This document shows, in pieces, positions 32,011-43,298 of a stretch of 64,000 nt of DNA (positions are counted from its first letter, which is position 1; each line of letters starts with the position of its first letter). A program made the translations under genes and the position numbers. Origin of the DNA: Cercospora beticola. Lineage: Eukaryota > Ascomycota > Dothideomycetes > Mycosphaerellales > Mycosphaerellaceae. Below the pieces are notes generated by a model. It worked only from the letters and a program-made list of their open reading frames with translations. It was not told where the DNA came from and ran no database searches. The stretch is from the NCBI RefSeq assembly GCF_033473495.1, contig NC_088937.1, forward strand, positions 3,410,001 through 3,474,000, read 5' to 3'.

Positions 32011-32330
32011 AGCGTGTCTGATTGTGCCACGGTGGTGGGCTCAGCTGCCATTTAGCAGCCTGCGACAGAGTCCGTATCGTTCCGATGTGCCTATATGTAC
32101 AGTCTCGCTATACAATAATTGGCCAGCCTCTGCGCTCGTCGTTTGTTGTCCTTTCCATGCACATTGGCATATCGTACACAGCTTTCTATTCGCAGGATCG
32201 CGGAGTTATGGTCATCGCAGATCCATTTGCGTGACTTGTCCAGTCCCTGCTTTATCTCTTTGTTTCGACACTGTACAGTATGATACATCCCTTCATGGCC
32301 TTTCTCCCTCGATGCTCTTATTCGTCCAGT

Positions 32331-32590
32331 CTAGATGAGGTTCTTGACGGCGTCAACTGCGAACGGTGCTGCCATCCTTGTTAGTTTAATGTCGTGTCTG
32401 AGTTGCGATCAAGGTGATGCATACAGAAGTATAGCACAACACACATGCTGACCATGCCGAAGATGGTTTGTCTGGCAGCCGCTTCTTGCTGCGCGAGCTC
32501 TTCGGGTGTGGGTTGTGGTGGTGCTATAGGAAATTCGTCAGTTTCATACTCTTCCCGGTCGAATTCAAGAGCCGACTGACCGCCGAACAT
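32331..32590 (-). CDS. TOM5: Tom5, small subunit of the mitochondrial import pore
   Basis: Exon 1 is 32590-32425 and exon 2 is 32368-32331, only 38 nt. The intron has a GTATGC donor, a CTAAC branch and a GCAG acceptor. The product is 67 aa: an acidic N-terminus, then PQPTPEELAQQEAAARQTIF, one membrane segment (GMVSMCVVLYF), and the C-terminal SPFAVDAVKNLI created by the splice. This matches the fungal Tom5 plan (EELxxQE, single TM, short tail after SPF). Tom5 stabilises the TOM core complex in the outer mitochondrial membrane. Without splicing the frame would run on to a different 14-residue end, so the second exon decides the call. It is head-to-head with IWS1. Confidence 0.88.
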
Positions 32591-32853
32591 GTTTGCGATT
32601 GCTTGTGAACTGTGTTGAGAGTGATGAGAGTAATTGTCTGTGATTGTGGTGACGAGTGATGAAGTGAATCTTTTGGCCCGATTCGGCGCGACTTTTGCGG
32701 AGGCTCGTCAAAGGGAACGTCAACCGCGTCGCGACCAACTTCCATCACCACGACCACCTTCTCTCATCACCTCCAACACACATCTTGTTGCCGCCTGGAA
32801 TCTATTTCATCCTTTCGGAGACCACTGGAAAGCGCGACGTTCACACCGCCACC
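32591..32853. promoter_or_regulatory. Short bidirectional promoter (TOM5 / IWS1)
   Basis: The ATGs of TOM5 (32590, minus) and IWS1 (32854, plus) are 263 bp apart and divergent. IWS1 has a CCGCCACCATGG context, a strong start. Confidence 0.55.
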
Positions 32854-34337
32854 ATGGAGGATCTCGAGCAGCCAGAGACGCCGACCATCAACAGCCGCGA
32901 GGACGAGCCAGAGGGCAACAATGACCAAACCGACCCTCTGCGCCCGGAGATAGAAGAGGAGAACGATGCGGGAGGAACGCCCCCAATGGCTGATCCTACC
33001 GCCGACACCGAGGTGCAGGAGGAGCTGCCCACGAACGGCGCAGATGAGGCCGACGACGAAGCAGACGGCGGCAACCCAGCCAACACCGACCGGGCAGTCC
33101 AAGACGACGAAGATGACGATTCAGAACTAGAAGAGCTGGACGAACAGGAGTTCGCCGACTTTGACGCCACGGCGCTGAACATCCCAGATAAGCCGATTGA
33201 TGTGGACGAGAGCAATGTTGCTCTACTGGGTGTGCACAAGCGCAAGCGAACGGCCGAAGAAGAGGCTGAGCGCGAGCGAAAGAAGAAGAAAAAAGAGAAG
33301 AAGAGAGACAAGCCAAGTCGGAGACGCAGAGGCGAGGATGAAGATGACTTTGAGGGCGGGCCAGAAATGGATGGCAAGCGCTCGAGAAAAGGCAAGGGAT
33401 CAAAGCCGAGTGGCAGCTCAAAGAGGGAGAGGACGCCGATTGATCTTGACAGCCTGCCACCGGATGAGCGTGAGTACATGGAACTCCCGAGGTTGAACAC
33501 ATACTAACAGTTGCAGGCCGTCGTCGTGCACTCGATGCGAAGATTGATGAGGCTCTCAAGACACATCGTGTGTCTCGCCGCAAAGCCGCCCAGGACATGG
33601 AAGAGCGCGCCGACCAAGAACTTTCAGAAATGCGTACTCGCATCGCTAAAGCTTGTGAGGCTGATGCTCAGGCTCGACAGCGAGGCGAAGTCGCCGTTCA
33701 GAAGCTCAAGATTCTCCCCGAGGTCGTGGAGCTCATGAACCGCAACACCATTCAGTCGCAACTCGTTGATCCGGATATCAACATTCTCGAATCTGTCCGA
33801 TTTATGCTCGAACCCGCCGATCAAGATGCGGCCTTGCCAAACTACCAGATCCAGCGTGAGCTCTTTGCTATCCTCTCAAAGCTCAACATTGGAAAGGAAG
33901 CACTCGTTGCTTCAGCTATCGGCAAAGTCGTGCTTTTCTATACCAAATCATCCCAACCACAACCAGACATCAAGAGACAAGCCGAACAACTCGTCGCAGA
34001 ATGGACCCGCGTTATTCTGAACAAGGGCAAAGATGCTCGCTCCAAGCCTGTCGAGACGAGAGGCTACGACCCATTGGTTGCGGCTGCGAGCCAGAGAATG
34101 GGAGGTAGTCAAGTTGATCGTACTGCAGTGGCTGCAGAGAAGCGGAAGAGAGCACTCGAACTTCCTGGACCAGCGAACCGAGCGAGAGTATTGGGTGGTG
34201 TCGGAACGTACAGCATTGCGCCTGTCAGTAATTTGAGTAACGCTCAAGGTGTGAGTGCGCGAAAGACGCAGGGCGCGAACGACGAGGCATTTAGGAGAAT
34301 TGCGGCGAGGAGTTCGCAGAAGGCTGGAAAGCGGTAG
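32854..34337 (+). CDS. IWS1: Transcription elongation factor Iws1/Spn1
   Basis: Exon 1 is 32854-33469 and exon 2 is 33517-34337; the 47-nt intron has a perfect TACTAAC branch. The product is 478 aa. The first 130 residues are very acidic (EDDDSELEELDEQEFADFDA), followed by a Lys/Arg-rich block (RERKKKKKEKKRDKPSRRRR) that serves as a nuclear signal. PPDERRRRALDAKIDEAL leads into the TFIIS N-terminal-like (LW) domain at roughly 225-355 (LPNYQIQRELFAILSKLNIG, LVASAIGKVVLFYTKSS, LVAEWTRVILNKG). Iws1 binds Spt6 and travels with RNA polymerase II. The length and layout fit the family. Confidence 0.92.
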
Positions 34338-34663
34338 ACATGTTAATGGAAATGGTTTTGAGGTGATTCACCAAGGGTGCAGCGAGGCGTAGGGAATGGC
34401 ACAAGCGAACGTACGGCGTGTACTGCATTGAATAGAAGACAGGGCGGAATTACTTGGCTGCCAATGCCGAACAGAACAGCTTCAGATACTCGATGAACGG
34501 AAGGGATGAGCAATCTGTCCCTTCGATATCACTAGCAAGCTACACCATGGCCAATCGACCTTTGGCTCCGGCTTCTTTTTGACAAAGTGTGAAATCCAAC
34601 ATTTTGGCTATATAATCAACACGCCATGTTTCAACGCTATGCAAAGATAAAACAGCAGACAAT
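34338..34663. other. Convergent 3' flanks
   Basis: This 326-bp gap lies between the stop codons of IWS1 (plus) and the modin-like gene (minus). Nothing else is seen; it should hold both polyadenylation signals. Confidence 0.5.
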
Positions 34664-36476
34664 CTACAAGATATACACGGGCATCCGACTCCCCATCAAC
34701 CTCGGCGGCAAAATCAAAGCATCCTTCTCATCAAAATCATGCAACAACCACCACAAACTCATCCGGAACATCAACATCAACCAGATCTCCTCCCTCAGTG
34801 ATCCCTTGCTGACTGAATGAATACTATTCGGCTTCGACACCATACCATTCGCATGCCCATTACCAAGCGCTCCTTTCTCATTATCAGGTGATAATAAAGC
34901 CGCAATATTTCCCGTCTTCTCCACAACTCTCTCCCTCACCGATGAGCCTTGAAAATTGATGACTTTCTCTCGGATGACGTGGAAGTAGTGGTACCAGATT
35001 TCCTCTTCAGTATCACAATCTCTCGAATGCAGGAATGATTTCGGATCGCTGATTTCTTCGAGTACGACGGAGACGTGGGCGCCAGCGATGAAGAGAATTT
35101 GGGTTTCGCCATAGGTATGCAAGAATTCGTTATCGATGGCTGAGATGGCGGATTGCACGGCGTCGCGCATATCGATGGAGATTTCGGAAGGGTTGGACTG
35201 CCAGACAGGTTTGAGACTTTCTTGCCAGATGGCATCGATCCAGTTGAGGCGGGCAAGGACGTTGGAAGGAGATTGTGCTTCGTGAATCATGCGGGCGATG
35301 TTGCCTTGGAATTCGGATTGGATTTTGCAGGCGCTGAGGTCGTTGAGCCAGGGGTCTGGAGTTGGATTGGGGAGGCGTTTGAAGTTTGTGCCGGGGATGC
35401 GGAAGACTTTGCTGAGCATGGCGATCATTTCGAAGGAGACTGTTTTGTTCATTCGTCAGTTCGTGATCTCGCAAAAGGCAGCCTGGAAGAGGGGGCCACT
35501 CACCTGATCGAATCACGCTATGCTCCTTCCTCGAGAAGTACCTCTCAATCGACTTTCGATCCAGCTTCAACGACCTCAGCGTCCGCTGCGTCACAAACAT
35601 ATCCTCCCAAGCAGCCTTCTTGGGCTCGAAATTCAGCTGCAAACCATCAAAGATCGTCTGAACAGACCCAAAAAGCATCTGCTTCACAGCCGGACAAGGA
35701 ATCATCCTATTCTCTGCAAAACTCGCCTTCCCCGTCACAGCAAAAGACAAACTCACCCCCAATCCCCATACAGTCTGCGAAAGCAACATATACCCATTCC
35801 CCTCCGCCCTCAAATTCCACGTATCCTGATCAAACGTAACCCACTGCATTCCCAAAAGCGCCGCCATCTCCACGATATGGCTAATATTCGACGTCGCAAA
35901 CGGCTTCCTCACCGCATCAGGCATCTGATCCCAACTCCTCTTCTTCTCCTGCACCTGCACAACCATCGTCGACGGAACCTCCCTCATCATCGACGAATCC
36001 CTCGCTGTCTTCTTCGAAGACCCCAAATCCCACTGCCTTCCCTCAACCTCAGCCTTCTGCAAAGCCTCCATAAAAACAACCCAACTCGCATGCTCATCAT
36101 CAGCCGTATGAACTTTCATAGCTCCAGCTTTCGCATCATCTGCTTGCTGACTCGGAACTCTACAATGCGTTTCCTCATAACTTTTCAAAGATCCGGTAAT
36201 ATTATACACCGGTCGTTCAGGAACAGGGCCTCGAGTGTTATTTGGCGGAGCGACAAAAAGAATTGGAGTCCGCATCATGACTTTGAATCGGAATTCATTC
36301 CAGGTAAAAACTCGTTTGGTTTTTTTGCCCCAGAGGCCCATGATGCCTTCACCGCATAATCGATAACCTTCTGCGCTGGCGGCGAATTGTTGTAGTGCTT
36401 GTGCTGTTGCGATGATGAAGGCAACGATGGCGATGACGAGCGATACGATCGCTATTATTAATTCGTTGTCGGCCAT
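34664..36476 (-). CDS. Modin-like membrane-anchored protein
   Basis: Exon 1 is 36476-35504 and exon 2 is 35439-34664. The 64-nt intron has a GTGAGT donor and an AACTGACG branch and joins to read HSVIRSVSFEMIAMLSKVFR; the product is 582 aa. An N-terminal membrane anchor (LIIAIVSLVIAIVAFIIATA) is followed by YRLCGEGIMGLWGKKTKRVF. The body includes FATSNISHIVEMAALLGMQW, WGLGVSLSFAVTGK and RIPGTNFKRLPNPTPDPWLN. The layout matches the fungal proteins annotated as modin (named in Podospora), large families whose biochemical role is unclear. The name is from memory of the family and moderately sure. The protein end differs in base use: C-rich plus strand around 35600-36100, as in other wobble-biased fungal genes. 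Confidence 0.6.
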
Positions 36477-36971
36477 GTTTTCATGCTTTTGAGGGTGTAG
36501 CTTGGCTGAATAGCACTGTTTGCTGTTAGGGCAATTTATGTCTTGGTTCAAGTCTTGGCCCGGAGAACAAGAAGTTATAGTAGAGATATATCAGCGGCTC
36601 TTGAGGAACACAAAGATTGATGCGAAAAGACCGGTGTACAGACCCACCGCCACATGTTTGTAGTTTGTTGGTCACTTTACCGCTGAGGTTCAGCTGAAGG
36701 TCCCCCTAGTTAATCTGGACTGCGCCATAGCCGCTGATCATGCATAACGCCGCAATCCTTCGTGTGGAGTCACGTGTAGGGCTCGGCCAATACTGCAGGC
36801 CGCCAAGTTCGATGACTGGTCGACATGCACTATTCCGCGAGCCGCGTCTCCATCAAACAACGAATTGAAGGAATGATCCAATCTCCTACTTGCACAGCTC
36901 ACGGGAGCAGGCTAGATGTGAATCGATGCATTCTATCGTTCTGCATACAAACGCAAGGAAAAGCAAATTAC
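36477..36971. other. Intergenic, promoter of the modin-like gene
   Basis: This 495-bp gap holds no credible frame. It separates the modin-like start from the 3' end of the SERINC gene on the same strand. Confidence 0.45.
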
Positions 36972-38423
36972 TTATGAATAATCAAACCGATCAGGCATGA
37001 TGATCGGTGCTGCGAGTGTCCATCCAAAAATGCCGTAGCATACCCACGCACACACGATCTTGACCCAACTTGCCCAGTACGTTCTGCCCACTGGCACAAA
37101 ATCGCCCTTTTCGATGTTCTTATCACCTCCGATGTTTTGTGTCAAGAGTGTAGCAACCCAGGCAGTGGCCAGCATGAAGATGATGTGGTACAAGGAATAG
37201 TTGTACTGCGTGCGTTGCTTCTCATCGTCATTCTTGTGCTTAGCGCTTTCTTCGTCGTCTTCATCATCGCTCTCGTCCAGGGCAGAAGCAGGAAGTGCGC
37301 CGGATTCGACTGCTCTTCGCAATGCTTCCTGTCGCATGGCGCGGCGGGATTCAGGTTGAGTGTCGACCAAATCATGGCTATCGGCTTCGTTGTCGAGTGA
37401 GACATACCCCTTATTACCAGCGCCCATTGCGAGACCATATGTAGCCGCACGTGTGGTGGTGTAAGCACAAGTGACGAATGTGACAACCGCTCCCAGGACA
37501 ATGCTGGCCTTGCGCGACCCGGCAGCTCTGACCAGTGGATTGCAGCTCTTGTCATCCGGCTCCATTGCTACCGCACTGAATGTGAGATAAGTGCAGTAAA
37601 TAGCCACCACAGCAGCCTGAGCAAGTCCAGCGCGTGGGTTGTTCGCCTGAATGGTTGGGTGAATTGACATGACACTGATGCCAACCAGGAAGATCAAGTT
37701 CATCGTGATCGCGGCCTGATTCATGCCACATCCGCTGTTGGCGAAGAAAATGTACATGACAATCGTCAGGGCGATCGCTCCGAGATACATGCCCAAAGTC
37801 GAGCCGATAAGGATTCCGCGCCACAGTCCAGAATCCGTGTCCTCAATCTTGTCAATGCAGAACTCCGCAAAGCTATGCGCCAAATCGACCAGCAGGACCA
37901 GTCCGAGGAAGAGGAATAAGACTGCTCCGACCAGAGCCACATAATTGCCCCAGACCTCGAAGAACGTGTTCGGGATCAAAAAGCTGAGCGCAATCAAGCC
38001 CAACCAAACGATAATTTTCGGGCCCCAGAATCCATTTTGTATCGCCGCCCTCTTGTCCTTTGAACTGTTCACTCCAATCAACAACACGGCCAGTACACAA
38101 TGAAACAGGCCCAGCGCAAAGTTGATGCGATGCACTGCCGCGAAACCGAAACATTCATGGCCCAGACAATCGACCGTGACGTAGTCCAGTAGAACCTTTT
38201 GCAGTTTCTTGACGGCCCAATCGGTGAGCATGACCCAGGAGAGAAGCGAGTTGAGAAGGAGGATGGCGGCGTAGGCGATTCGAGTTGCGATGCTGTTGTT
38301 GCATTTGCCGCAGGCAGAGCACACGGCGGAGCATGTTGCGGCACCGCAGCAGCTGGCGCCAAATGTGAGGAGGGTACCCATGCTGGGCACCGCCATCAGC
38401 GGCAGCGATAATAGCATGCCCAT
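36972..38423 (-). CDS. TMS1: Tms1-type SERINC membrane protein
   Basis: This is an intronless 483-aa protein with about ten membrane segments. SERINC hallmarks include GAATCSAVCSACGKCNNSIA near residue 30, ATRIAYAAILLLNSLLSWVM, CFGFAAVHRINFALGLFH, LIPNTFFEVWGNY and IFFANSGCGMNQAAITMNL. It ends with the conserved WVKIVCAWVCYGIFGWTLAA and PDRFDYS. A charged loop (SALDESDDEDDEESAKHKND) lies before the last segments and probably faces the cytosol. Yeast Tms1 is vacuolar; mammalian SERINCs are lipid scramblases at the cell surface and were first proposed to help place serine into lipids. The gene lies on the same strand as the modin-like gene but with its own promoter. The family call is firm. Confidence 0.93.
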   Translation of the reverse strand: MGMLLSLPLMAVPSMGTLLTFGASCCGAATCSAVCSACGKCNNSIATRIAYAAILLLNSLLSWVMLTDWAVKKLQKVLLDYVTVDCLGHECFGFAAVHRINFALGLFHCVLAVLLIGVNSSKDKRAAIQNGFWGPKIIVWLGLIALSFLIPNTFFEVWGNYVALVGAVLFLFLGLVLLVDLAHSFAEFCIDKIEDTDSGLWRGILIGSTLGMYLGAIALTIVMYIFFANSGCGMNQAAITMNLIFLVGISVMSIHPTIQANNPRAGLAQAAVVAIYCTYLTFSAVAMEPDDKSCNPLVRAAGSRKASIVLGAVVTFVTCAYTTTRAATYGLAMGAGNKGYVSLDNEADSHDLVDTQPESRRAMRQEALRRAVESGALPASALDESDDEDDEESAKHKNDDEKQRTQYNYSLYHIIFMLATAWVATLLTQNIGGDKNIEKGDFVPVGRTYWASWVKIVCAWVCYGIFGWTLAAPIIMPDRFDYS

Positions 38424-38796
38424 GATTGCTGATGTTGTGGGCGGTGTTTGGTGAGGTCGGTGGTTTGCGACTGATGACTGCCTGGCCGTCTCGTGTTCGA
38501 GAAGCCGCCGCCGAGGAGGACGTCACGGGACAGGGATGGCACGAGCCAAGTGTGCCTGACGGCCTGAGTTTGACTCGGCTTGAGTGATGTCAGTTCAAAC
38601 CGAAGTACATCTATTGTGGTATACGCATATCATATCATACCCATCGTCCTAACTATTCTTATCTAGATTTCAAGAGTACTCCAGTTTCTCGATCATAGCA
38701 AGATCTTCATCGAAGCGTCGTTACCACAACAAGCCGAGCATCCGCCCTCCCTTCACCGTACTCTTCTTACCACCACACGATCCACGTCCAACAACA
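38424..38796. promoter_or_regulatory. Divergent promoter, TMS1 and thioredoxin-like gene
   Basis: The ATGs at 38423 (minus) and 38797 (plus) are 373 bp apart. The half towards 38797 is C/A-rich on the plus strand near the start, a common fungal leader. No specific operator was recognised. Confidence 0.45.
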
Positions 38797-39626
38797 ATGA
38801 CCCTCCAACAAGAATTCAATTCATGGTGGGCACCGAAGTCCAACGAAGAAGCCCCAACCTCATCTGTCCCTCAAATCGGCTCTCAAGCTCCTCAGCCCGT
38901 TATTCTTGCCCTCCAGTCCAACCAACGCACAGTCCTCGCCTTCCTCCGCCATTGTGGGTGTCCGTAAGTTTGAAAAAGAAAAGCTCCAACGATTCCACTC
39001 ATTTCGCGTTCAAAGATCTAATGAATAATCAACGTTCTCAGATTCGCCGAGAAGACTTACCTCCTCCTCCGCGAAGCAGCCAAGACCCACCGCGACATCG
39101 ACTTCCTAGCAATCTCACACTCCGACCAAACTTCCACAGATAAATGGTTGAAATCGATTCCGCAATTCGGTAGTGAACCGGCGAATTTACGGATCATAGT
39201 CGATGCTGATAGGGTATGAGCCTTCAGCCTTCCCCCTTCTACATTTCGTTTCATATTCATGCTAATACGCATTGCCATTTCCTAGGAAGCCTACAACGCC
39301 TACGGCCTCAGCGTCTCCTCCTGGGGCCACGTCCTCTCAGCAGGAAGTATGTGGAACGTATGGAATTTAGCCAAGAATGAAGGGATCAGCAATCGACCGA
39401 CGGAGAGTGGGAGTCGATGGCAGACGTCTGGGACTTTTGCGATAGGGGAGGATGGGAGGGTGAAGTGGGGTGGTGAGTTGAATTGCGTCTGCCCTTCCAG
39501 TGTGTTGTGCGCTTTGCTGATCTGTGATATCGGAATATAGGAGCTGCGAATCGTGCGGATGACATTCCGAATTTCGAAGAAGCTGTTAAAGCATTGGACA
39601 GTGGGAAAGTGGAGACAAAGTTGTGA
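38797..39626 (+). CDS. Thioredoxin-fold AhpC/TSA-like protein
   Basis: There are four exons: 38797-38963, 39042-39213, 39286-39472 and 39541-39626. Introns are 78, 72 and 68 nt, all GT..AG. The frame is kept throughout and gives 203 aa. After MTLQQEFNSWWAP comes PVILALQSNQRTVLAFLRHC and the redox-type motif HCGCPFAEKTYLLLREAAKT, then FLAISHSDQTSTDKW and ANLRIIVDADREAYNAYGLS. WQTSGTFAIGEDGRVKWG and FEEAVKALDSG finish the thioredoxin fold. In this branch (AhpC/TSA_2) the Cys motif precedes a helix, as here, but whether it is a peroxiredoxin or a reductase is not known. No signal peptide is seen. Confidence 0.82.
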
Positions 39627-40025
39627 AATTAACGGCGAGTGTCTTGGAGGACAGTACAAGTTCCAGTGTGAAGTAGCGAACGCGATGTATGAGAGATACC
39701 CATGAATTTGCGTAAAAATTAAAGCCTGGTTCAGGTTCGTGATTGAGATTAGTATACAAATCCCAGCACGTTGGTAGCACCACGTCTAGTATAGTGATGA
39801 GGACCGAAAGCTCAATATCAAATCCTTGGGACAACTCATCAATTTTCGTGGTCTTAGAGGAGGCAGAGGGAATAGCAGGGAACAATGAACATCAGGCACA
39901 TGAATTGGAATATCATTGCTGTAATACACGATCTTGCAAGCATGTCGATACCACACGTGGACCATATGCCAAGCCAAAGCCTTCTGCAGCGGTCGTTTTG
40001 TGTGGCTCTCCAGCGTTGCAATTCT
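39627..40025. other. Convergent 3' flanks, no gene
   Basis: This 399-bp gap lies between the convergent stop codons of the thioredoxin-like gene and the sugar transporter. Overlapping short frames on both strands have no protein features. Confidence 0.45.
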
Positions 40026-41821
40026 CTACTCATCATCGTTGACATCAATGACAGTCTCCTTCCATTTACGTGCTGGGATGCGACGCTTGAACATGATGTC
40101 AATCTCACGGTATGAGCGGTTCTTCATCTCAGGCAAGCCCCACCAGGCGACTGCGAGACAGACAAAAGCGGTACCACCCCTGAATTTCACAATTAGGACA
40201 TGCTCTCGACATAGCAACGATTTCTGGGACTTACCACACGTAACCGCACTTTCCGGCCAAGTTGGCACCAGTTGGATTCAACATCCAGGAAGCCAAGAAG
40301 ATACATGGAATCTCGACAATGTAGTAGGTAGCGCGACCCATACCTGTCGTCAGAGGCCTGAGGCGAATGGCAGAAGTCTCTCCAATGATGACCCAGGAAG
40401 CAGGAGCCGGTCCTAGGGTGAAGAAGACGGAGACGATCAGACCCAACGATGCCTGTGCCAGGTTGGCGGCGTGAGAGGCACCAAAGGAACCAGCGATACC
40501 CAGAGCGATCAGAAGGATAAAGTTGGCGAGGGATCCCCAGAGGTAGATAGAACGACGACCAAAGTATGTGGTCAAGATCCAGGAAAGCATGACGGCGATC
40601 CATTGAAGAGCGGAGGTGATCAGACCCAAGGCGAACGCCAGGTTCGAGTTCACACCTGCCTGTCGGAAGAAGTAGACTGCCTGATTGGCGATCAAATTAC
40701 CCGTGAGGTTTTGCGCAGCGTAGACACCACAAACGATGAGAGTTCGGCGAAGGTCGGTTCCCTTGAACAGTTCGATGTGGTTGGGCTGGGTTTGGGTCTC
40801 CTCCATTTCGATGACACGGCGCATCATGGCAATGGTCTCTGGTGTCTTCATCTGATCCTTGCGTCCAAGACGCTCGACCGATTTCGCGGCATCTTCGAAA
40901 CGTCCTTTGCGAACGAGCCACCAAGGACTTTCGGGCGAGAAGAAGATGAGGATGGCGAGTGGGGTGGGAAAGAGCCACTGAAGTGCAATCGGGATCCTGT
41001 TGACCTGCGTCAGTCAAGCTAGCGAAAGGGTAATGGTCAAAGACGTACCTGTAAGCGTCTTCCGTGGTGTTCTCGTTGTAGTGGAAGGCAACACCACCAA
41101 CAATGATACTTCCAATAGCCCAGAACATCTGCAGCATTTGGGTCGCCGGAGCTCGCAGTTGGATCGGCACAATCTCACTGCAGTATGCGGGAGCATTGGC
41201 AATGAAAATACCCCATGGCAGACCCTCGAGGATTTGTGCGGCGAAATAGACGGGGAGCGAGTCTCCAAAGTAGAAGATGAAGATGAATGCATTGAGAGCC
41301 ATCAAGCCAACGATGTTAGCCCAGCGGTATCCGATGCGACTGGTCAAAGGTCCGGCCAAGAAGACACCAATAAGAGCTCCGAGTTGTCCAGATACTTGGA
41401 GTGCTGACTGCCACTTTGTTGCAATGACCTTCTCCCCGGTAGCGGGATTGATCACACCGTAATCCTGGATGAACTATCAAGCTGTTAGCTTGATTGGCTG
41501 TTTGCTACTTGGTTTTAGGACACACCTTATCCAGAGCTACGAAATTGCCCATCAAGAAGACATCGTAGGACTCCATGATCTGTACAAATCAGCTTGACTC
41601 TTATGTTCCCCGGCTCAAGAAACGCTCACAATCGTGCAGGAGATGACAAAGGCCCAGAAGGAGGCCATAGGGTACGCCTTCAGAGCCTGCATAACCGTCA
41701 TGTTATGCTCGGCGTCTTCAGCCTCGATGGCACCCGCTCGGTAGTCATCGATCTCGGCCTTGTGGGCGAAGGCCGCCTTCTGCTCGACCTCCGACGTATA
41801 GCTAGTCTTTTCGGGATCCAT
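40026..41821 (-). CDS. MFS sugar transporter, alpha-glucoside/maltose permease type
   Basis: There are five exons: 41821-41630, 41579-41526 (18 codons), 41473-41049, 40996-40235 and 40179-40026. Phases agree and the product is 528 aa with 12 membrane segments. The N-terminus (QALKAYPMASFWAFVISCTI then IMESYDVFLMGNFVALDK) is typical of fungal maltose permeases. Sugar porter motifs are GPLTSRIGYRWANIVG, PESPWWLVRKGR after TM6, and YFGRRSIYLWG; the PETKG-like motif after TM12 reads PEMKNRSYREID. QNLTGNLIANQAVYFFRQAG carries the TM7 sugar-binding segment. It should import a di- or trisaccharide with protons at the plasma membrane. Residue-level specificity cannot be read. No glucosidase is adjacent. 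The long upstream gap (1.48 kb) suggests regulated expression. Confidence 0.9.
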
Positions 41822-43298
41822 GGCTGCTGGTGTTGTTGCTGGTGAAGTACTCAGTCAACGCAGAAGGAGAAGTAAGGGCTGCAGTCTGCAGAGGACACGA
41901 GGTGAACGGGGACCAGGATAGCTTATGAACCACGATATATCAAGCTGACCCCGGGATGTGGACACGGTCGATGAAGCTGCAGGAATTCTGCCGTATAACC
42001 ATGTGGCGTCGCAGCGGTGGAGCATGGCACATGCGCGCCAATGCCCGTTGCAGTATTGGCTCCTTTTAGCCAGGTGCTTGCAGCAGCTTGTGCACGGTGG
42101 TTATGGTGTGAGATCCTTGTTCGCAACAATTGATCAACACTTTTCCACCAATGGACGTTAATTGTGGCGGCGTCAGGTGCTGTGGGCAGGGTTGATCTTT
42201 ACCCGAAGGTGGACAGTCCGGGGCCGAGCCCATGGGGTGTTTCGGCACAACGATGCCCCCAGACCAACGCGGTGGTTCCAACGCATCTCTGTGCATCACA
42301 CGAACAGGTGCTCCACGTGTGAGGAGAGCGCATCCGTCTCAACCGAGAGATCGTGTCACTCCACCGGGCTCGCGGCATTGTGTATGAGTCTGATGGTGGT
42401 GGTTTTGGTGAAGGGCAGCTGAGATGTTGAAGGATGCCGTTCGCCGAACCTTGGGAGAATGCAGACCGAGGGATTGCAGTGGGCCGGAGGAGATGCCTGC
42501 TCTCTCCTCCACTCCGCTCCGGGGGAAGGATGTCTCGTGTGAATCGTGGCGTCTGGCGTGTCTGGCCCAAGTGCACGTGAACTCCCTCCAATAGTTGTCG
42601 CAGACTGGTGATGGGGAAGATTCTAATTGAAGTCTATTTGAGATGGAAGAAGTGTGAAGTGTGTGTTGCTGAAGCTAAGACTCGTGGCAAAAGTTTGGCA
42701 GGTGGGGCTTGGCCTGCTTGTCCACGACTTCGGATTCTTGTGTAGCGCCATCGTCTTGTCGCTGTCGAATTAGGGCAAGATGTTCAACATCCGCAGCTGG
42801 TATGTGGACGGAAAATTGAAAAACGTGGCGTGCAAGACGCGAAGCTCAGGTAGGTTCGAGGATGCCTGGTCGTCGATGCAGGTGCGACACAGACGCGTAA
42901 ATTGGAATTTGCATTTGAGCGCGTCAAGGCGAGGTGCAGGTCTACAGGCGAATGGCAGACGAGCAACAATGAACATCAGCGTTGTGCGCTATCTTGTCTT
43001 CCTCTCCGCAACCATTGTACAATTGTATAGTCTCGTCGGGCGATGGATCGCTTTGGGCCAAACTCAATTCGATTCATTGGAAACACGATCTCAAGTACTA
43101 TCTGGTATGATTCTCAAGCTGGACGTCTTGTCGACAAATGAAAATTCCAGCTGAGTCTGCCAGTGGGCCATATCGCTCGCTAATGGGGTATCTAAGTATG
43201 CATCGCTCATGCAAAGCTGCGTTCTCCAGACAGCTCGTCATCTCATATTCATTCAATCATGATTCGTTATGTCGTCTCTCGGGCGCTCCGGTGTCGAC
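41822..43298. other. Long intergenic region, likely promoter of the sugar transporter
   Basis: This is 1.48 kb without a credible gene. A plus frame of 124 codons (42780-43154) and a minus frame of 130 codons (42591-42199) lack protein features. The long upstream space suits a nutrient-regulated permease. G/C-rich short motifs occur, but I cannot single out a regulator site. Confidence 0.45.

Noticed and set aside
35520..36359. Plus frame of 279 codons inside the modin-like gene
   Set aside because: Fully antisense to the well-supported two-exon gene, and its Arg/Leu/His/Pro-rich reading is typical of a shadow of C-biased wobble positions.
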